In this document: in pieces, positions 9,061-19,096 of the stretch
Numbering within the stretch: the first letter of the stretch is position 1
Layout: each line of letters starts with the position of its first letter
Source of the DNA: an uncultured Colwellia sp.
GTDB lineage: Bacteria > Pseudomonadota > Gammaproteobacteria > Enterobacterales > Alteromonadaceae
Length of the DNA stretch: 64,000 nucleotides
Direction of reading: 5' to 3'
Assembly (NCBI GenBank): GCA_913058395.1
Contig: CAJXQI010000005.1
Coordinates: forward strand, 185,869 to 249,868
The notes under the pieces: model-generated
The model's input: the letters and a program-made list of their open reading frames with translations, nothing else
Databases searched by the model: none
Told to the model about the DNA's origin: nothing
Translations under genes and position numbers: made by a program

Positions 9061-11112
9061 TTAAATCGAATACTTAATGTTAAAAGACACGTAATCACGA
9101 TCTTCCATTTGGTTAGTTGTACCCACACCACCGAAGAAACTATTGTAGTTTAAGTCAGCAGACCAACGGCTTTGATAGTCAAAGCTAAGACCTAACGACA
9201 TAGATTTTCTATCTTCTACGAATAAAAATAACGGGTCTGGTGTTATACCGTTAACGTCATGTGAAAAAACAATTTTCGGTGAAACGTTAATACCAGCAAG
9301 TACGTTATTGTAGTCTAACTTAGCAACGAAACGGTAGCCCCAAGCAAAAGCACTTGGAAATGGGTTCGTTTCAACGCCATTTTGTAGCGCTTTTTCTAAG
9401 CCTTCTTTACCTGCAATGCCACCATTTCTTGCTGTACCAGGACCATTTAAGCGCAGAACGTCTTGATCAGGCATATCGCGAATATCGATACCACCAACCT
9501 CAAGTAAAGTAGTAAACTGACTAGCCCAAAGTGTAGGACCCCATAAATTAGTTAAGGTAACTTGTGCCTGTAATGTATCAGACAAAATGAAACCATCCGC
9601 ACGAGAGCCTCCAGGGAAAACAGGCATCTGAGATACACCGTCTAATTCATCACGACCTAAGTCATTAGCTAACTGTTGAGGCATTGCTGCAAATAACAAT
9701 TCAACATCATCAATTTGTAGTGGTTCGTCTTGGCGGTAGCTTATTTCACCTGCTACTGATGTTTCGCCAATTGCCGTATTAAAGCTTAAGGCATAAAGCT
9801 TTATATCTTCGATGTAATCAAGCTCTACACGAGAAAAGGCTTTTAAGTCAGTATAGTTATCGTAGGTGATATCTTTTGTTGCAAGCATACCAACGTCATG
9901 TTTTAACGCTGCAGCACTAAAATCAGCTGTTATTCCCGAAAATACAGGGCGACGACTATGGTAGTTCATATGATACAAACTAATTTCCGTATCGTTTAGC
10001 TCAGGTAAAAACCATGATAAACGCAAACCATATTGACCACCATTTTCTGGTTCGTTTTCTGCACCAGCTTCACGTAATGTTAATTTGGTTGGGAAACCAC
10101 CAACATAAGCATTACCTGCATCGGCCATTGCTACATTGCCATTTAGAATTTGTTCTCTTAATGCATTTAAATCTGTAATAAGCGAGTCTAAATCCATATC
10201 TGGATTACTCGCGAAATTAAGTTGCACATTATTAAATTGACCACCGTCGCCGGCAAAGTCATTGGTTGAAAAGTAGCTACCTGGCGCTGGTAATACTGTT
10301 TTTTCCCAGCTGTACTGGTAAAACATTTCAACGTTAAAATTCTCTGTTACACCTAAAGATGCCCAAACAGCACCAAAAGGAATAAATGCTTCTTTTAATT
10401 CAGCACCAGGTGCTTTCAAACGAGCAATATCTACCGGGTTTAATTCACTAATACCGTGAGAGATTAACGTACTTTCTCCCCAGCTAATAACTTGTTGACC
10501 AATACGTACAGAAAAAGGCATTTCACCAATATCAAAATCACCATAAACAAACGCATCTAACAAACGAATATCACGACAAATTTGGTCGCGAGCTTCATCA
10601 TCACGACATGGGTCGTTAACTTTACCAGAATGAGGATTTGTCCATGCACGGTCACTATCCATCATTTCAAAATCATAAAAATACATACCACGAGCAAAAA
10701 AACCTAAGTTTTCGTAACGTACGTCTAACTCGTGAGAGCCTTTGATTAATTTTGAAAACGTTGTATTAGGATCAAAATTTAAATTACCGTTATCACCATT
10801 AGTTGAATAGCTACCATCGCTGTTCCAAACAGTTTGTGCGTCAGGGTTGACATTCAATATCGGATGATATTGACCTAAATTAAAGCCAGATGTAACTTGC
10901 GGGTGATTGGATTTACCTACATTATCATTCCAGTTACGATTTTCATCACGCCAGCTTGCACCTGCTGAAAATGTTGAATCGAAACTGATATCGAACTTTC
11001 CTAACTCAAAGTTTTTTGCCTGAGCACTAGCTCCTGCTAGTGTCATCATAGCGGCGGCAATACTTAGAGCCAGTGGCTTTTTGTAAAAACCGTTGCGAAG
11101 CTTTTGTTTCAT
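9061..11112 (-). CDS. DUF1302 family outer-membrane-type protein
   Basis: A 683-residue exported protein: signal peptide with AGASAQA cleavage near residue 32, then a domain rich in aromatic residues and alternating hydrophobic strands, with an aromatic C-terminus (FNIKYSI), as in beta-barrel outer-membrane proteins. Motifs RIGQQVISWGES and HGISELNPVD (around residues 200-225) are hallmarks of DUF1302. A GGAG site lies 8 bases before ATG. First gene of the DUF1302-DUF1329 pair, which is known to co-occur with MMPL and YCF48-like genes. I infer an outer-membrane channel or receptor for hydrophobic molecules; no experiment defines it. Confidence 0.85.
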   Translation of the reverse strand: MKQKLRNGFYKKPLALSIAAAMMTLAGASAQAKNFELGKFDISFDSTFSAGASWRDENRNWNDNVGKSNHPQVTSGFNLGQYHPILNVNPDAQTVWNSDGSYSTNGDNGNLNFDPNTTFSKLIKGSHELDVRYENLGFFARGMYFYDFEMMDSDRAWTNPHSGKVNDPCRDDEARDQICRDIRLLDAFVYGDFDIGEMPFSVRIGQQVISWGESTLISHGISELNPVDIARLKAPGAELKEAFIPFGAVWASLGVTENFNVEMFYQYSWEKTVLPAPGSYFSTNDFAGDGGQFNNVQLNFASNPDMDLDSLITDLNALREQILNGNVAMADAGNAYVGGFPTKLTLREAGAENEPENGGQYGLRLSWFLPELNDTEISLYHMNYHSRRPVFSGITADFSAAALKHDVGMLATKDITYDNYTDLKAFSRVELDYIEDIKLYALSFNTAIGETSVAGEISYRQDEPLQIDDVELLFAAMPQQLANDLGRDELDGVSQMPVFPGGSRADGFILSDTLQAQVTLTNLWGPTLWASQFTTLLEVGGIDIRDMPDQDVLRLNGPGTARNGGIAGKEGLEKALQNGVETNPFPSAFAWGYRFVAKLDYNNVLAGINVSPKIVFSHDVNGITPDPLFLFVEDRKSMSLGLSFDYQSRWSADLNYNSFFGGVGTTNQMEDRDYVSFNIKYSI

Positions 11113-11270
11113 TTGTTATCTCCCCAGATGCGATACTGCATTTTTATTTTTATATATCCACGTAAATGGTATGAAACAATAATTACATCATTTCTACACT
11201 GAGGCAAGTGCTAAAACATCAGTTAAAGCCCTTTATTTTAAAGACTTGAACGAAGTCATCTGATGAGAAG
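11113..11270 (-). promoter_or_regulatory. promoter region of the DUF1302 cluster
   Basis: About 160 bases between the DUF1302 start and the terminator of pepN-DUF2835. It must carry the cluster promoter. No convincing operator is visible. Confidence 0.35.
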
Positions 11271-11308
11271 AAAAGCCCGTTTAAAACACTTGTTTTAAAC
11301 GGGCTTTT
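11271..11308 (-). terminator. strong terminator after pepN-DUF2835
   Basis: A perfect 17-bp stem (11271-11287 with 11292-11308) and ACTT loop, with A and T tracts on both sides, so it could work in both directions. It ends the pepN-DUF2835 transcript about 115 bases past the DUF2835 stop. The rest of the gap to 11421 holds nothing I can name. Confidence 0.85.
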
Positions 11309-11421
11309 AAAATAGAGAGAAAGCTGCAAATAGTTAACTGTATTAACAGCCGTAATAGCATCTACAAAACATTACATTTTAAAAATAATGGTCTGACCAC
11401 TGTTTAAAGCAAAGACTCTAA

Positions 11422-11637
11422 TCATGCGATTTTTTGCAAAGATAAAAATTTATTATCTCGTGTTTGCAAGCAAAATTGCCCTCTAATACCACTTGCCGTT
11501 AAATAATTTCGCAAATGCATCGCTGGGAATTCTACCCTTACGCCTTCGTTAGAAACAACAATAATACTTTGAGCTTTTCCTTGGTAATAAGGCAAATATT
11601 CCTGGCTCGTCATATTAATACCAAAATAATATTTCAT
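11422..11637 (-). CDS. DUF2835 family small protein
   Basis: A 71-residue protein that matches the DUF2835 family over its whole length: an N-terminal KYYFGINMTSQEYLPYYQG block, then VEFPAMHLRNYL and GIRGQF. No signal peptide or membrane helix, so cytosolic. The family is widespread in gammaproteobacteria and often lies next to pepN, as here (9-base gap), but has no known function. Confidence 0.8.
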   Translation of the reverse strand: MKYYFGINMTSQEYLPYYQGKAQSIIVVSNEGVRVEFPAMHLRNYLTASGIRGQFCLQTRDNKFLSLQKIA

Positions 11638-11646
11638 TACGCTACC

Positions 11647-14202
11647 CTAACCTGCCAATGCGGCATCTAACTTTTCTTTTAAATCTTTTGATAAGTTTTC
11701 TTGTTTAGATAAATCAACAAGTAAAGTTTTAATCATCTCTTGTCGCTTTTGATCCAATGAAGAAAACTGAATTAATGGCGTGATCATTCGAGATGCCACT
11801 TGTGGATTGATAGTATTAAGTAATTTTATTTGTTCTATTAAAAATTGATAACCTCTCCCACTACTACAATGAAAATATCGTGGATTATTCATGGTAAACG
11901 CGCCAATCAATGACCGAGCTCTGTTTGGGTTATTTAACGTAAATAATGGATGTTTAATTAATTTTGCCAAATTAGCATAGATACTTTCATCACACACACT
12001 CGCTTGAATGGAAAACCACTTGTCCATAACTAGTGCTGTAGAGCTCCATTTTTGTTCAAAATCAGCCATCATAGTGGCAAAACTCTCTGCATTACCTTTA
12101 GCTGCACTACTTAACGCTGCTAAACTGTCAGTCATATTGTTAGCATTTTGATATTGCTCAGCTAATAGGCTCTGTTGCGGTGCTAACGTTGTCAAATAAG
12201 ACAAACAGATATTTTTTAACGCGCGTTGGCCAATAGCTTTGCCATCATTAGCAAACTTTTGCTGAAAATTTTGCTGATAGTGCTGTAAAAACAATGTTTC
12301 TAGCTCAGTGGCTAAAGCGACTTTCACTTTATCAATAGCGTCTAACAAAGCTATTGGATCTACTTCTTCAATACTGTCAGCTAACTCACTAAAACTAGGT
12401 AAAGTTAACTGCTCGGCTTTAAATGCCGCAGAAGCATCGCTATGAAGTATATTTCGAACCGCATCAATCAAGTTACGTGGCAACATTAATTCAGGCTCTG
12501 CCATAACTCTTTTAATATAAGTTGATAATAACGTTTGGCCTGCATCCCATCGACAGAATTCATCATCAGCATGGTTCATGATGGTTTCTAAGTCTTGATC
12601 AGATTGTGAAAGTTGACTTTTTACTGGCGCCGTAAAGCCAGTTAGTAATGCCAATACGGGTTTGCAAGCAAAGCCATGAAATGACCAAGTTTGCTTTTGC
12701 TCAGTTAATTGCAATAAATGCGCTGCACTTTTTTTCGATTCAGCACTAATAAGTTCAATACCAATAGGGATATGCAATGCCGTGTTTTCACCATTACTCT
12801 GCGCGATTGATACTTGATAGGTATTGGTATCAGCATCAAAGCTTTCTTCAACATTAAGCTGAGGTGTGCCCGCTTGTTCATACCAGCCTTTAAATTTCGT
12901 TAAATCGACAGCTGAGGCATCAGCCATGGCATTGATAAAGTCATCACACGTTACTGCCATGCCATCAAAACGTTCAAAATAAAGGTCAATACCTTTTCTG
13001 AATTTTTCAGCTCCTAACAGCGTATGGATCATACGAATAACTTCTGCGCCCTTTTCATATACAGTTAAGGTGTAAAAGTTGTTCATTTCCAAGACTTTCT
13101 CTGGTCGTATTGGATGAGCCATTGGTCCGGCGTCTTCCGCAAACTGCATCGAGCGCAATACTCGAACATTTTGAATTCGAGTAACAGCAGCAGAGTGCAT
13201 GTCAGCACTAAACTGTTGGTCACGAAAAACCGTTAATCCTTCTTTTAAGCTCAATTGAAACCAATCTCGGCAAGTTACTCGGTTACCTGTCCAGTTATGA
13301 AAATACTCATGAGCGATTACCGCTTCGACATTAAAGTAGTCGGTATCAGTAGCGCTTTTTTCATCCGCTAAAACAAACTTGCTATTAAATACATTTAGCC
13401 CTTTATTTTCCATTGCGCCCATATTAAAAAAGTCGACAGCAACAATCATATAAATATCGAGGTCATACTCTAAACCAAATGTTTCTTCGTCCCATGACAT
13501 AGAATGCTTTAACGACGCCATCGCATGATGGGCTTTATCAAGGTTACCTTTATCAACAAATATTTCTAAAGCAACATCTCGTGCTGAACAAGTACGAAAA
13601 CTATCCGTTAATACATCAAAATCACCTGCAACGAGAGCAAATAGGTAGCTAGGTTTCGGAAATGGGTCACGCCATTGAACAAAGTGCTGACCATTGGCTA
13701 AATCGCCTGCTGCCACTTTATTGCCATTAGATAATAAGTAAGGGAATTTTGCTTTATCAGCAATAACTTTAGTGGTGAACGTTGCCATAACATCAGGACG
13801 ATCAAGGTAGTAACTTATGCGTCTAAAACCTTCTGCTTCACATTGCGTGCAATAAGCATCACCTGATTTAAACAAGCCTTCAAGTGCCGTATTTTCAACA
13901 GGGTTTAACTCAGTCACTATTTCTAATAAGAAGTCAGCATAAGCTACATTGATGGTAAGTGACGTATCATTGACTTGATAATCATCATCGTTTAATAGCG
14001 CTTTATTCAATGAAACTGATAATAACTTTAAATGCTCACCATCTAAAATTAAAGGTGCATCACTGGGCTGTTTCTGCGAGATATGCATTCGATTAACAAC
14101 ACGAGTTTTGTGCTCGTTAAGCTCAAAGGTTAATTCAACCTTGGAAATAGAAAAGTTTGATTCGCTGTAGTCAGCCAAATAGCGTGGGGTAAAATCACTC
14201 AT
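11647..14202 (-). CDS. pepN: aminopeptidase N
   Basis: An 851-residue zinc metallopeptidase (M1 family) that removes N-terminal residues from peptides in the cytosol; the E. coli enzyme is 870 residues. Visible are the substrate-binding GAMEN motif (near residue 258) and the zinc site HEYFHNWTGNRVT (HExxH plus the downstream Glu, near residue 295). The C-terminal helical domain (from about residue 540) is present. Start placed at 14202 (MSDFTPRYLADY), matching the usual N-terminus; a 16-codon upstream extension has no support. Followed closely by DUF2835, so likely one transcript. Confidence 0.97.
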   Translation of the reverse strand: MSDFTPRYLADYSESNFSISKVELTFELNEHKTRVVNRMHISQKQPSDAPLILDGEHLKLLSVSLNKALLNDDDYQVNDTSLTINVAYADFLLEIVTELNPVENTALEGLFKSGDAYCTQCEAEGFRRISYYLDRPDVMATFTTKVIADKAKFPYLLSNGNKVAAGDLANGQHFVQWRDPFPKPSYLFALVAGDFDVLTDSFRTCSARDVALEIFVDKGNLDKAHHAMASLKHSMSWDEETFGLEYDLDIYMIVAVDFFNMGAMENKGLNVFNSKFVLADEKSATDTDYFNVEAVIAHEYFHNWTGNRVTCRDWFQLSLKEGLTVFRDQQFSADMHSAAVTRIQNVRVLRSMQFAEDAGPMAHPIRPEKVLEMNNFYTLTVYEKGAEVIRMIHTLLGAEKFRKGIDLYFERFDGMAVTCDDFINAMADASAVDLTKFKGWYEQAGTPQLNVEESFDADTNTYQVSIAQSNGENTALHIPIGIELISAESKKSAAHLLQLTEQKQTWSFHGFACKPVLALLTGFTAPVKSQLSQSDQDLETIMNHADDEFCRWDAGQTLLSTYIKRVMAEPELMLPRNLIDAVRNILHSDASAAFKAEQLTLPSFSELADSIEEVDPIALLDAIDKVKVALATELETLFLQHYQQNFQQKFANDGKAIGQRALKNICLSYLTTLAPQQSLLAEQYQNANNMTDSLAALSSAAKGNAESFATMMADFEQKWSSTALVMDKWFSIQASVCDESIYANLAKLIKHPLFTLNNPNRARSLIGAFTMNNPRYFHCSSGRGYQFLIEQIKLLNTINPQVASRMITPLIQFSSLDQKRQEMIKTLLVDLSKQENLSKDLKEKLDAALAG

Positions 14203-14263
14203 GAAAATCCTTAACAAGGTACTTTTATTATTATTGCAACAGAACAGCAATAATAGAAATTAA

Positions 14264-14286
14264 AAAGCCTGCGGTAAACAGGCTTT
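14264..14286 (-). terminator. terminator after nhaC
   Basis: AAAGCCTG and CAGGCTTT form an 8-bp stem about 30 bases beyond the nhaC stop, followed on the minus strand by a U-rich tract. Confidence 0.75.
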
Positions 14287-14314
14287 ATGAATATTTATTA
14301 ATTTTGAAAATATT

Positions 14315-15766
14315 TTATTTATTTGTCACTATTTTTTTAATTTTAAAGCCAATAAAACCGTAAACAACCGCTAATATTGGATTGATCAAGTTAAAGAAAC
14401 AGTAAAAAATATAGTCAAATGGATTAACCAATAATACGCCGTACATATAAGCACCACAAGTATTCCATGGGATAAGCGGCGAAGTAATGGTTCCCGAATC
14501 TTCTAATGTTCTACTTAAGACTACAGGGTCTAAATCGCGACGTTGGTATTCTTCCTTATACATACGACCTGGCATTACAATTGACATATATTGATCAGCA
14601 GTAATTAAGTTAGTACCAATACAAGTACAAACTGTGCTGGCTATTAAGCTACCAGTAGATTTAGCAGACTTTAATATGACATTAACAAATTTACGCAGCA
14701 TACCTAAATGCTCTAAAACGGCACCAAAACTTAAAGCACACATAATAAGCCAAATGGTATTCAACATACTTGCCATGCCGCCACCACTAAGTAGCTTATT
14801 CAACTCATCATTACCCGTTTCAATCGCTACACCGTCATAAAACGCGCTCCAAACTACCGTTACATTAGCAGTCATTGCATCTAAACCATCAGCCGATAAA
14901 CGTGCAATTAAGTCTTGCTGGAAAAGTATCGCCCAAAGTGCTCCCATTAATGCACCAATAGATACAGCAGGGAACGCTGGCACCTTTTTAATTGCTAAGC
15001 CCAATAATACGACTAAGGGTATAAGGTTAAAAATACTAAGATGGAACTGACTGGCAAGTTGGTCATTCAATACAGCAATAGAATTGTCGCTAGCAGTGGC
15101 TGTTTCAGTTAATCCTAAAATAACAAATAATATTAACGCAGTAATAATAGAAGGAACGGTTGTCCATAGCATATAACGAATATGGGCAAACAACTCACTA
15201 CCAGCAACCGCTGGTGCCAAGTTAGTTGTTTCAGATAGCGGTGAAATTTTATCACCAAAATAGGCACCAGAGATGACTGCACCTGCGGTTATTTCTGGTG
15301 AAAGACCTAAGCCTTGAGCTATACCAAGTAACGCCACACCTATGGTTGCTGCCGTCGTCCATGAACTACCGATACTCATGGCAACAACGCCACAAATAAT
15401 ACATGAAGCAGCATAAAACCATGTTGGGTCTAATATTTTTAAGCCATAGTAGATCATAGTTGGCACAGTACCTGACAATAGCCAAGTACCTATTAACGCG
15501 CCAACTGATAAGAGAATCAAAATTGCGCTTAAAGATAATGAAATACCTTTAACAATGGCTTTATCGATTTCGACCCAAGTAGCACCATTTTTCAGCCCAA
15601 TAATGATGGCTATACCCATACTCGCAAGTAAAGCTATCTGGTTTGGTCCGTAAGAAGAGTTATCGCCAAAAAAAGTAACGGCTGCCGCCAACATGGCAAT
15701 TAACGCAACAATTGGAATAGAGGCATCGAGCATTGACGGTTGTCGTAATGAATGAGGATCAGACAT
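14315..15766 (-). CDS. nhaC: NhaC family Na+/H+ antiporter
   Basis: A 483-residue inner-membrane protein with about 11-12 hydrophobic helices. The order of segments and the conserved SIGSSWTTAATIGVALLGI and GAYFGDKISPLSETTNL stretches (residues about 130-180) are typical of NhaC antiporters, which expel sodium in exchange for protons or take part in dicarboxylate and amino acid exchange in some relatives. A sodium role suits a marine bacterium. It stands alone between two terminators. Exact substrate (Na+ versus an organic acid) cannot be read from sequence. Confidence 0.85.
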   Translation of the reverse strand: MSDPHSLRQPSMLDASIPIVALIAMLAAAVTFFGDNSSYGPNQIALLASMGIAIIIGLKNGATWVEIDKAIVKGISLSLSAILILLSVGALIGTWLLSGTVPTMIYYGLKILDPTWFYAASCIICGVVAMSIGSSWTTAATIGVALLGIAQGLGLSPEITAGAVISGAYFGDKISPLSETTNLAPAVAGSELFAHIRYMLWTTVPSIITALILFVILGLTETATASDNSIAVLNDQLASQFHLSIFNLIPLVVLLGLAIKKVPAFPAVSIGALMGALWAILFQQDLIARLSADGLDAMTANVTVVWSAFYDGVAIETGNDELNKLLSGGGMASMLNTIWLIMCALSFGAVLEHLGMLRKFVNVILKSAKSTGSLIASTVCTCIGTNLITADQYMSIVMPGRMYKEEYQRRDLDPVVLSRTLEDSGTITSPLIPWNTCGAYMYGVLLVNPFDYIFYCFFNLINPILAVVYGFIGFKIKKIVTNK

Positions 15767-15965
15767 AGATAAATTTACACCTTATTATCTTAGTTATTAT
15801 AGTGATTATGTTTTTGTGCTAGTTAACATGCCGACTGTTGGCACATAGTGCAAGTTTTATCTTTCGATTAACAACTAAGCAGCCCTTTATTTACAAGGTA
15901 TACAAGAATAATTATGCAGCAATTGTAATTAAAAAATATTAACAGTTTTTATAGTTAACGCAATA

Positions 15966-15989
15966 AAAAGCCACCCTTAGGTGGCTTTT
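15966..15989 (-). terminator. terminator after prc
   Basis: A 10-bp stem AAAAGCCACC / GGTGGCTTTT with loop CTTA, 20 bases beyond the prc stop. Confidence 0.85.
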
Positions 15990-16009
15990 ATTAATCGCAT
16001 GAAATCAAT

Positions 16010-18046
16010 TTATTTTTTTGCAACTTTACCTAATGAAACTAAATCAAAAGTGATTTTAGCGGTTTCATCTAAAAATGGATCTAACGCTTCTAAATCATCA
16101 GGTAAATCTTCTAAATCAGTTACTTTTTCTTTACCCATTAAGACCAAACGTTCATTAGCACGTTTTAGCTGTTTCGCTTTACGCTCTTCTCTTTTCGCTT
16201 TTCTTTGCACTAGGTTCAGCGAAATTTTTTTATCGTCTTTTTCGGTTTTGTATTCTGCGATATCAGATAATAAATAATTAAATTCTTGGTTTTCTTTAAC
16301 ACGAGAGCTATGTAATGAATTTAAGTAACTTAAGTCCTGGCTAATATCATTAAGCTTGTTATAGCGAGCTTTTGGAATTTGATCCCACGGTAAAGCATTT
16401 TCTTCTTTGCTTTCGCCCCAGTCAGCTGGATCTACGGCAGAAGGAAATTCGATATCTGGCAATACACCACGGTGCTGCGTGCTGCCACCATTAATGCGGT
16501 AAAATTTTGCGATAGTAAACTGAATGCTACCAAACGGGTTATCATATAAGTCATACACACGACCTAAACCACGATGCTGCTGAACAGTTCCCTTACCAAA
16601 GGTATGTTCGCCAACGATAACGCCACGACCATAATCTTGAATCGCCGCAGAGAATATCTCTGAAGCTGAAGCGCTGTAACGATCAACCATTACAGTTAAT
16701 GGCCCATCATAAAAACTAACACCGTCTTTATCGCTGTTTACTTGTACTCGATTCGCTCCGTCACGTACTTGTACTACGGGGCCTTTATCAATAAATAAGC
16801 CGGTTAATAGTGTTGCTTCAGTTAATGAACCACCACCATTACCACGTAAGTCGACAATAATGCCTTCTACGTTGTCTTCTTTAAGCTTAGCGATTTCCAA
16901 TTTAACATCGCGTGAAAGGTTGTTGTAAAAACTAGGAATGGTTATAACACCTAATTTTTTACTATTCTCATCACCCTTCTTATCAAAATATACTTCTGAT
17001 TTAGCAGCACGGTCTTCAAGCTTAATGGTGTCACGAACAATTGATACCACTTTAATGCTACTGTCATCTTCAGACTCAGCACCAAGTACTTGCAAACGCA
17101 CTTTGCTGCCTTTTGGACCTTTAATTAATTCAACTACATCATCAAGACGCCAGCCGATCACATCGACAAAATCTTTGTTGTCTTGTGATACGCCAACAAT
17201 ACGATCTTTAGGCTTTAATTCGTTTGATTTATCAGCAGGACCGCCAGAAACTACACTTTGAATAACAGTATAGTCTTCTTCAGCACGTAATACTGCACCA
17301 ATACCTTCTAGTGATAAATTCATTTCCATTTGGAAACGTTCAGCATTACGTGGGGATAAATATGAAGTATGAGGCTCAACAACACGGGCAAAGCTGTTCA
17401 TCACAACTTGAAAAACATCTTCACTTTCACTTTGCTTCAAGCGTTTAATAGCATAACGGTAACGTTTGCCCAGCACTTCTTGAATTTTAGGCCACTCTTT
17501 ACCCGCTAAGGTTAAGTTTAGCGCGTCATATTTAACTTTTTTACGCCATAGTTCGTTTAACTCAGCAACAGATGCTGCACGTTCTGCATCTTCGCGGTCA
17601 AAATTATATGACTCTTCAAGTTCAAAATTAAACGGGGCTTCATTTTCTAGTAGGCTTAACGCAAACTCATAACGCTCTAATCGGCGTTGTAAATTCAAGT
17701 TATAAATTTGATAAGCAACATCTAATTTACCACGAGCGATAACGGTATCAAAATCGTCACGATACTGTTCAAAACCTTGAACATCAGCAGCAAGAAATAC
17801 ATTACGTGCGTAATCAAGCTGCTTAATATAACGATCAAAAATTTGCTCTGATAAACTATCGTCTATTTTAATTTGCTTGTAGTGTGCACGGGTAAATTGT
17901 GCCGTAATTCGCTTTGTTGACGTTGCATGTTGGCTCTCTGGAGCCAGTATCGGAAGGTTTACATTTTCTTCCTTGGTTTCGGCAAATGCCGTTAAACCGG
18001 AAATTGATAATGATACTGCAATAGCTATACGACAAAATTTATGCAT
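16010..18046 (-). CDS. prc: carboxy-terminal processing protease (tail-specific protease)
   Basis: A 678-residue periplasmic serine protease of the S41 family that trims C-termini, for example of penicillin-binding protein 3 and of lytic enzymes in E. coli. Signal peptide at residues 1 to about 22 (cleavage after TAFA), PDZ domain at about 235-330, S41 catalytic domain with the SASASE serine near residue 460 and the FGKGT lysine near 485, then the C-terminal DUF3340 region. I chose the second ATG (18046): GGAG is 7 bases before it but only 1 base before the ATG at 18052. Directly follows proQ, the same order as in E. coli. Confidence 0.95.
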   Translation of the reverse strand: MHKFCRIAIAVSLSISGLTAFAETKEENVNLPILAPESQHATSTKRITAQFTRAHYKQIKIDDSLSEQIFDRYIKQLDYARNVFLAADVQGFEQYRDDFDTVIARGKLDVAYQIYNLNLQRRLERYEFALSLLENEAPFNFELEESYNFDREDAERAASVAELNELWRKKVKYDALNLTLAGKEWPKIQEVLGKRYRYAIKRLKQSESEDVFQVVMNSFARVVEPHTSYLSPRNAERFQMEMNLSLEGIGAVLRAEEDYTVIQSVVSGGPADKSNELKPKDRIVGVSQDNKDFVDVIGWRLDDVVELIKGPKGSKVRLQVLGAESEDDSSIKVVSIVRDTIKLEDRAAKSEVYFDKKGDENSKKLGVITIPSFYNNLSRDVKLEIAKLKEDNVEGIIVDLRGNGGGSLTEATLLTGLFIDKGPVVQVRDGANRVQVNSDKDGVSFYDGPLTVMVDRYSASASEIFSAAIQDYGRGVIVGEHTFGKGTVQQHRGLGRVYDLYDNPFGSIQFTIAKFYRINGGSTQHRGVLPDIEFPSAVDPADWGESKEENALPWDQIPKARYNKLNDISQDLSYLNSLHSSRVKENQEFNYLLSDIAEYKTEKDDKKISLNLVQRKAKREERKAKQLKRANERLVLMGKEKVTDLEDLPDDLEALDPFLDETAKITFDLVSLGKVAKK

Positions 18047-18061
18047 ACACATACTCCAAAT

Positions 18062-18787
18062 TTATTCAGTAAATATATTTTTAACTTGTGTTTTAACAAC
18101 CATACCAGAGTTTAATTGTACGCTAACATCATTACCTGAAACTTCAGTAATCACAGCATCCATTGATGACTGTCCAAGCTGTACTTTGATATGTTTGCCA
18201 ACAACAACATTACTTGTTTCGACAGGTTTAAGCTTAACAACGGCTTTCGGTGCACGTTTAGCTGATTTAACAGCATTAAACTTTTCTTTGCGACTATTAT
18301 CTGTAGAGTCTTTCTTTACAGGTTTAGTTCCCTTATTAGCATTGCCTTTATAAGGTTTTTTCGCAACTTTATCTTTACCGTTTTTGTTACCAAATTTTTC
18401 TTGGCTCTCTTTTAAGGTTTTGCTCGCATAATCAGCTTGTTCCTGATCAATCTCTGCAGAGTCATTACCATCGATGTCAATTCGAAAACTACCCATTTTG
18501 ATAGCTTTCAAATAACGCCAGCTGCTAGTGTAATGTCTTAACGCTTGACGTAAACGTGTTTTGCTCACCGTTTCATCTTCAGCTAATTTTTCAGCAAGAT
18601 CTTGAAAAATACCAATTTTAAGTGGCTTTGCATGACCTTCTGTTGAAAAACAAGCAGGAAATTTTTCAGCTAAATAAGCAATAATTTCCTTTGTGCTAAT
18701 ACGTTTCACTTCAACTTCAGCATTTTCTGTTGTTTCTACAGGTGCTTCCGCGGCTACTTTTACTTCACTTTCTGTTTTAGATTCCAT
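18062..18787 (-). CDS. proQ: RNA chaperone ProQ
   Basis: A 241-residue FinO/ProQ-family RNA-binding protein that stabilises many small RNAs and mRNA 3' ends. The N-terminal FinO-like domain (about residues 30-140) has the family signature KPLKIGIFQDL, RLRQALRHYTSSWRYL and an aspartate-rich segment; a long Lys-rich linker (about 140-185) leads to a C-terminal Tudor-like domain (about 190-241). Located 15 bases before prc and after the msrC genes, matching the yebR-proQ-prc order of enterobacteria. Confidence 0.95.
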   Translation of the reverse strand: MESKTESEVKVAAEAPVETTENAEVEVKRISTKEIIAYLAEKFPACFSTEGHAKPLKIGIFQDLAEKLAEDETVSKTRLRQALRHYTSSWRYLKAIKMGSFRIDIDGNDSAEIDQEQADYASKTLKESQEKFGNKNGKDKVAKKPYKGNANKGTKPVKKDSTDNSRKEKFNAVKSAKRAPKAVVKLKPVETSNVVVGKHIKVQLGQSSMDAVITEVSGNDVSVQLNSGMVVKTQVKNIFTE

Positions 18788-18808
18788 AAATACAACTTTT
18801 AAAAATTT

Positions 18809-19096
18809 TTAGCTCTGTTCTGAAAGATATTGCTCTCGATTTTCCAACAAATGTCGGCACCAATCATAAATATCTTCACTTTCAATTTCGGCTAAGGCTT
18901 CTTGCCCTATCCACGTATCCCACACCAAAGCAAGCAACTGCTCTAAAATCTCTGGCGCAATATCTTCTTCTGCTAAGTCATAAACGGTATGATAAATTTC
19001 GTTGATACGCTCAGCAACAATTTCTTCTTGCCCTTCCCAGTCACCTACTACGGCTTCTGAGACTAAATAGTCATGAATGACAACAATCTCTTTCAT
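18809..19096 (-). CDS. small acidic protein of unknown function between msrC and proQ
   Basis: A 95-residue protein I do not recognise. It is strongly acidic, predicted mostly helical, with two Trp-containing segments (VGDWEG near 18 and WDTWIG near 60) and no signal peptide, membrane helix or cysteine pair; one Cys is near residue 81. Its ATG overlaps the msrC stop as TAATG, so translation is probably coupled. Codon use matches its neighbours, and the operon position between msrC and proQ supports a real gene. Confidence 0.75.
   Translation of the reverse strand: MKEIVVIHDYLVSEAVVGDWEGQEEIVAERINEIYHTVYDLAEEDIAPEILEQLLALVWDTWIGQEALAEIESEDIYDWCRHLLENREQYLSEQS

Noticed and set aside
7650..9131. 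A longer DUF1329 reading frame starting at 9131
   Set aside because: The extra 31 codons overlap the DUF1302 gene and precede a normal signal peptide with its own GAGG site at 9038.
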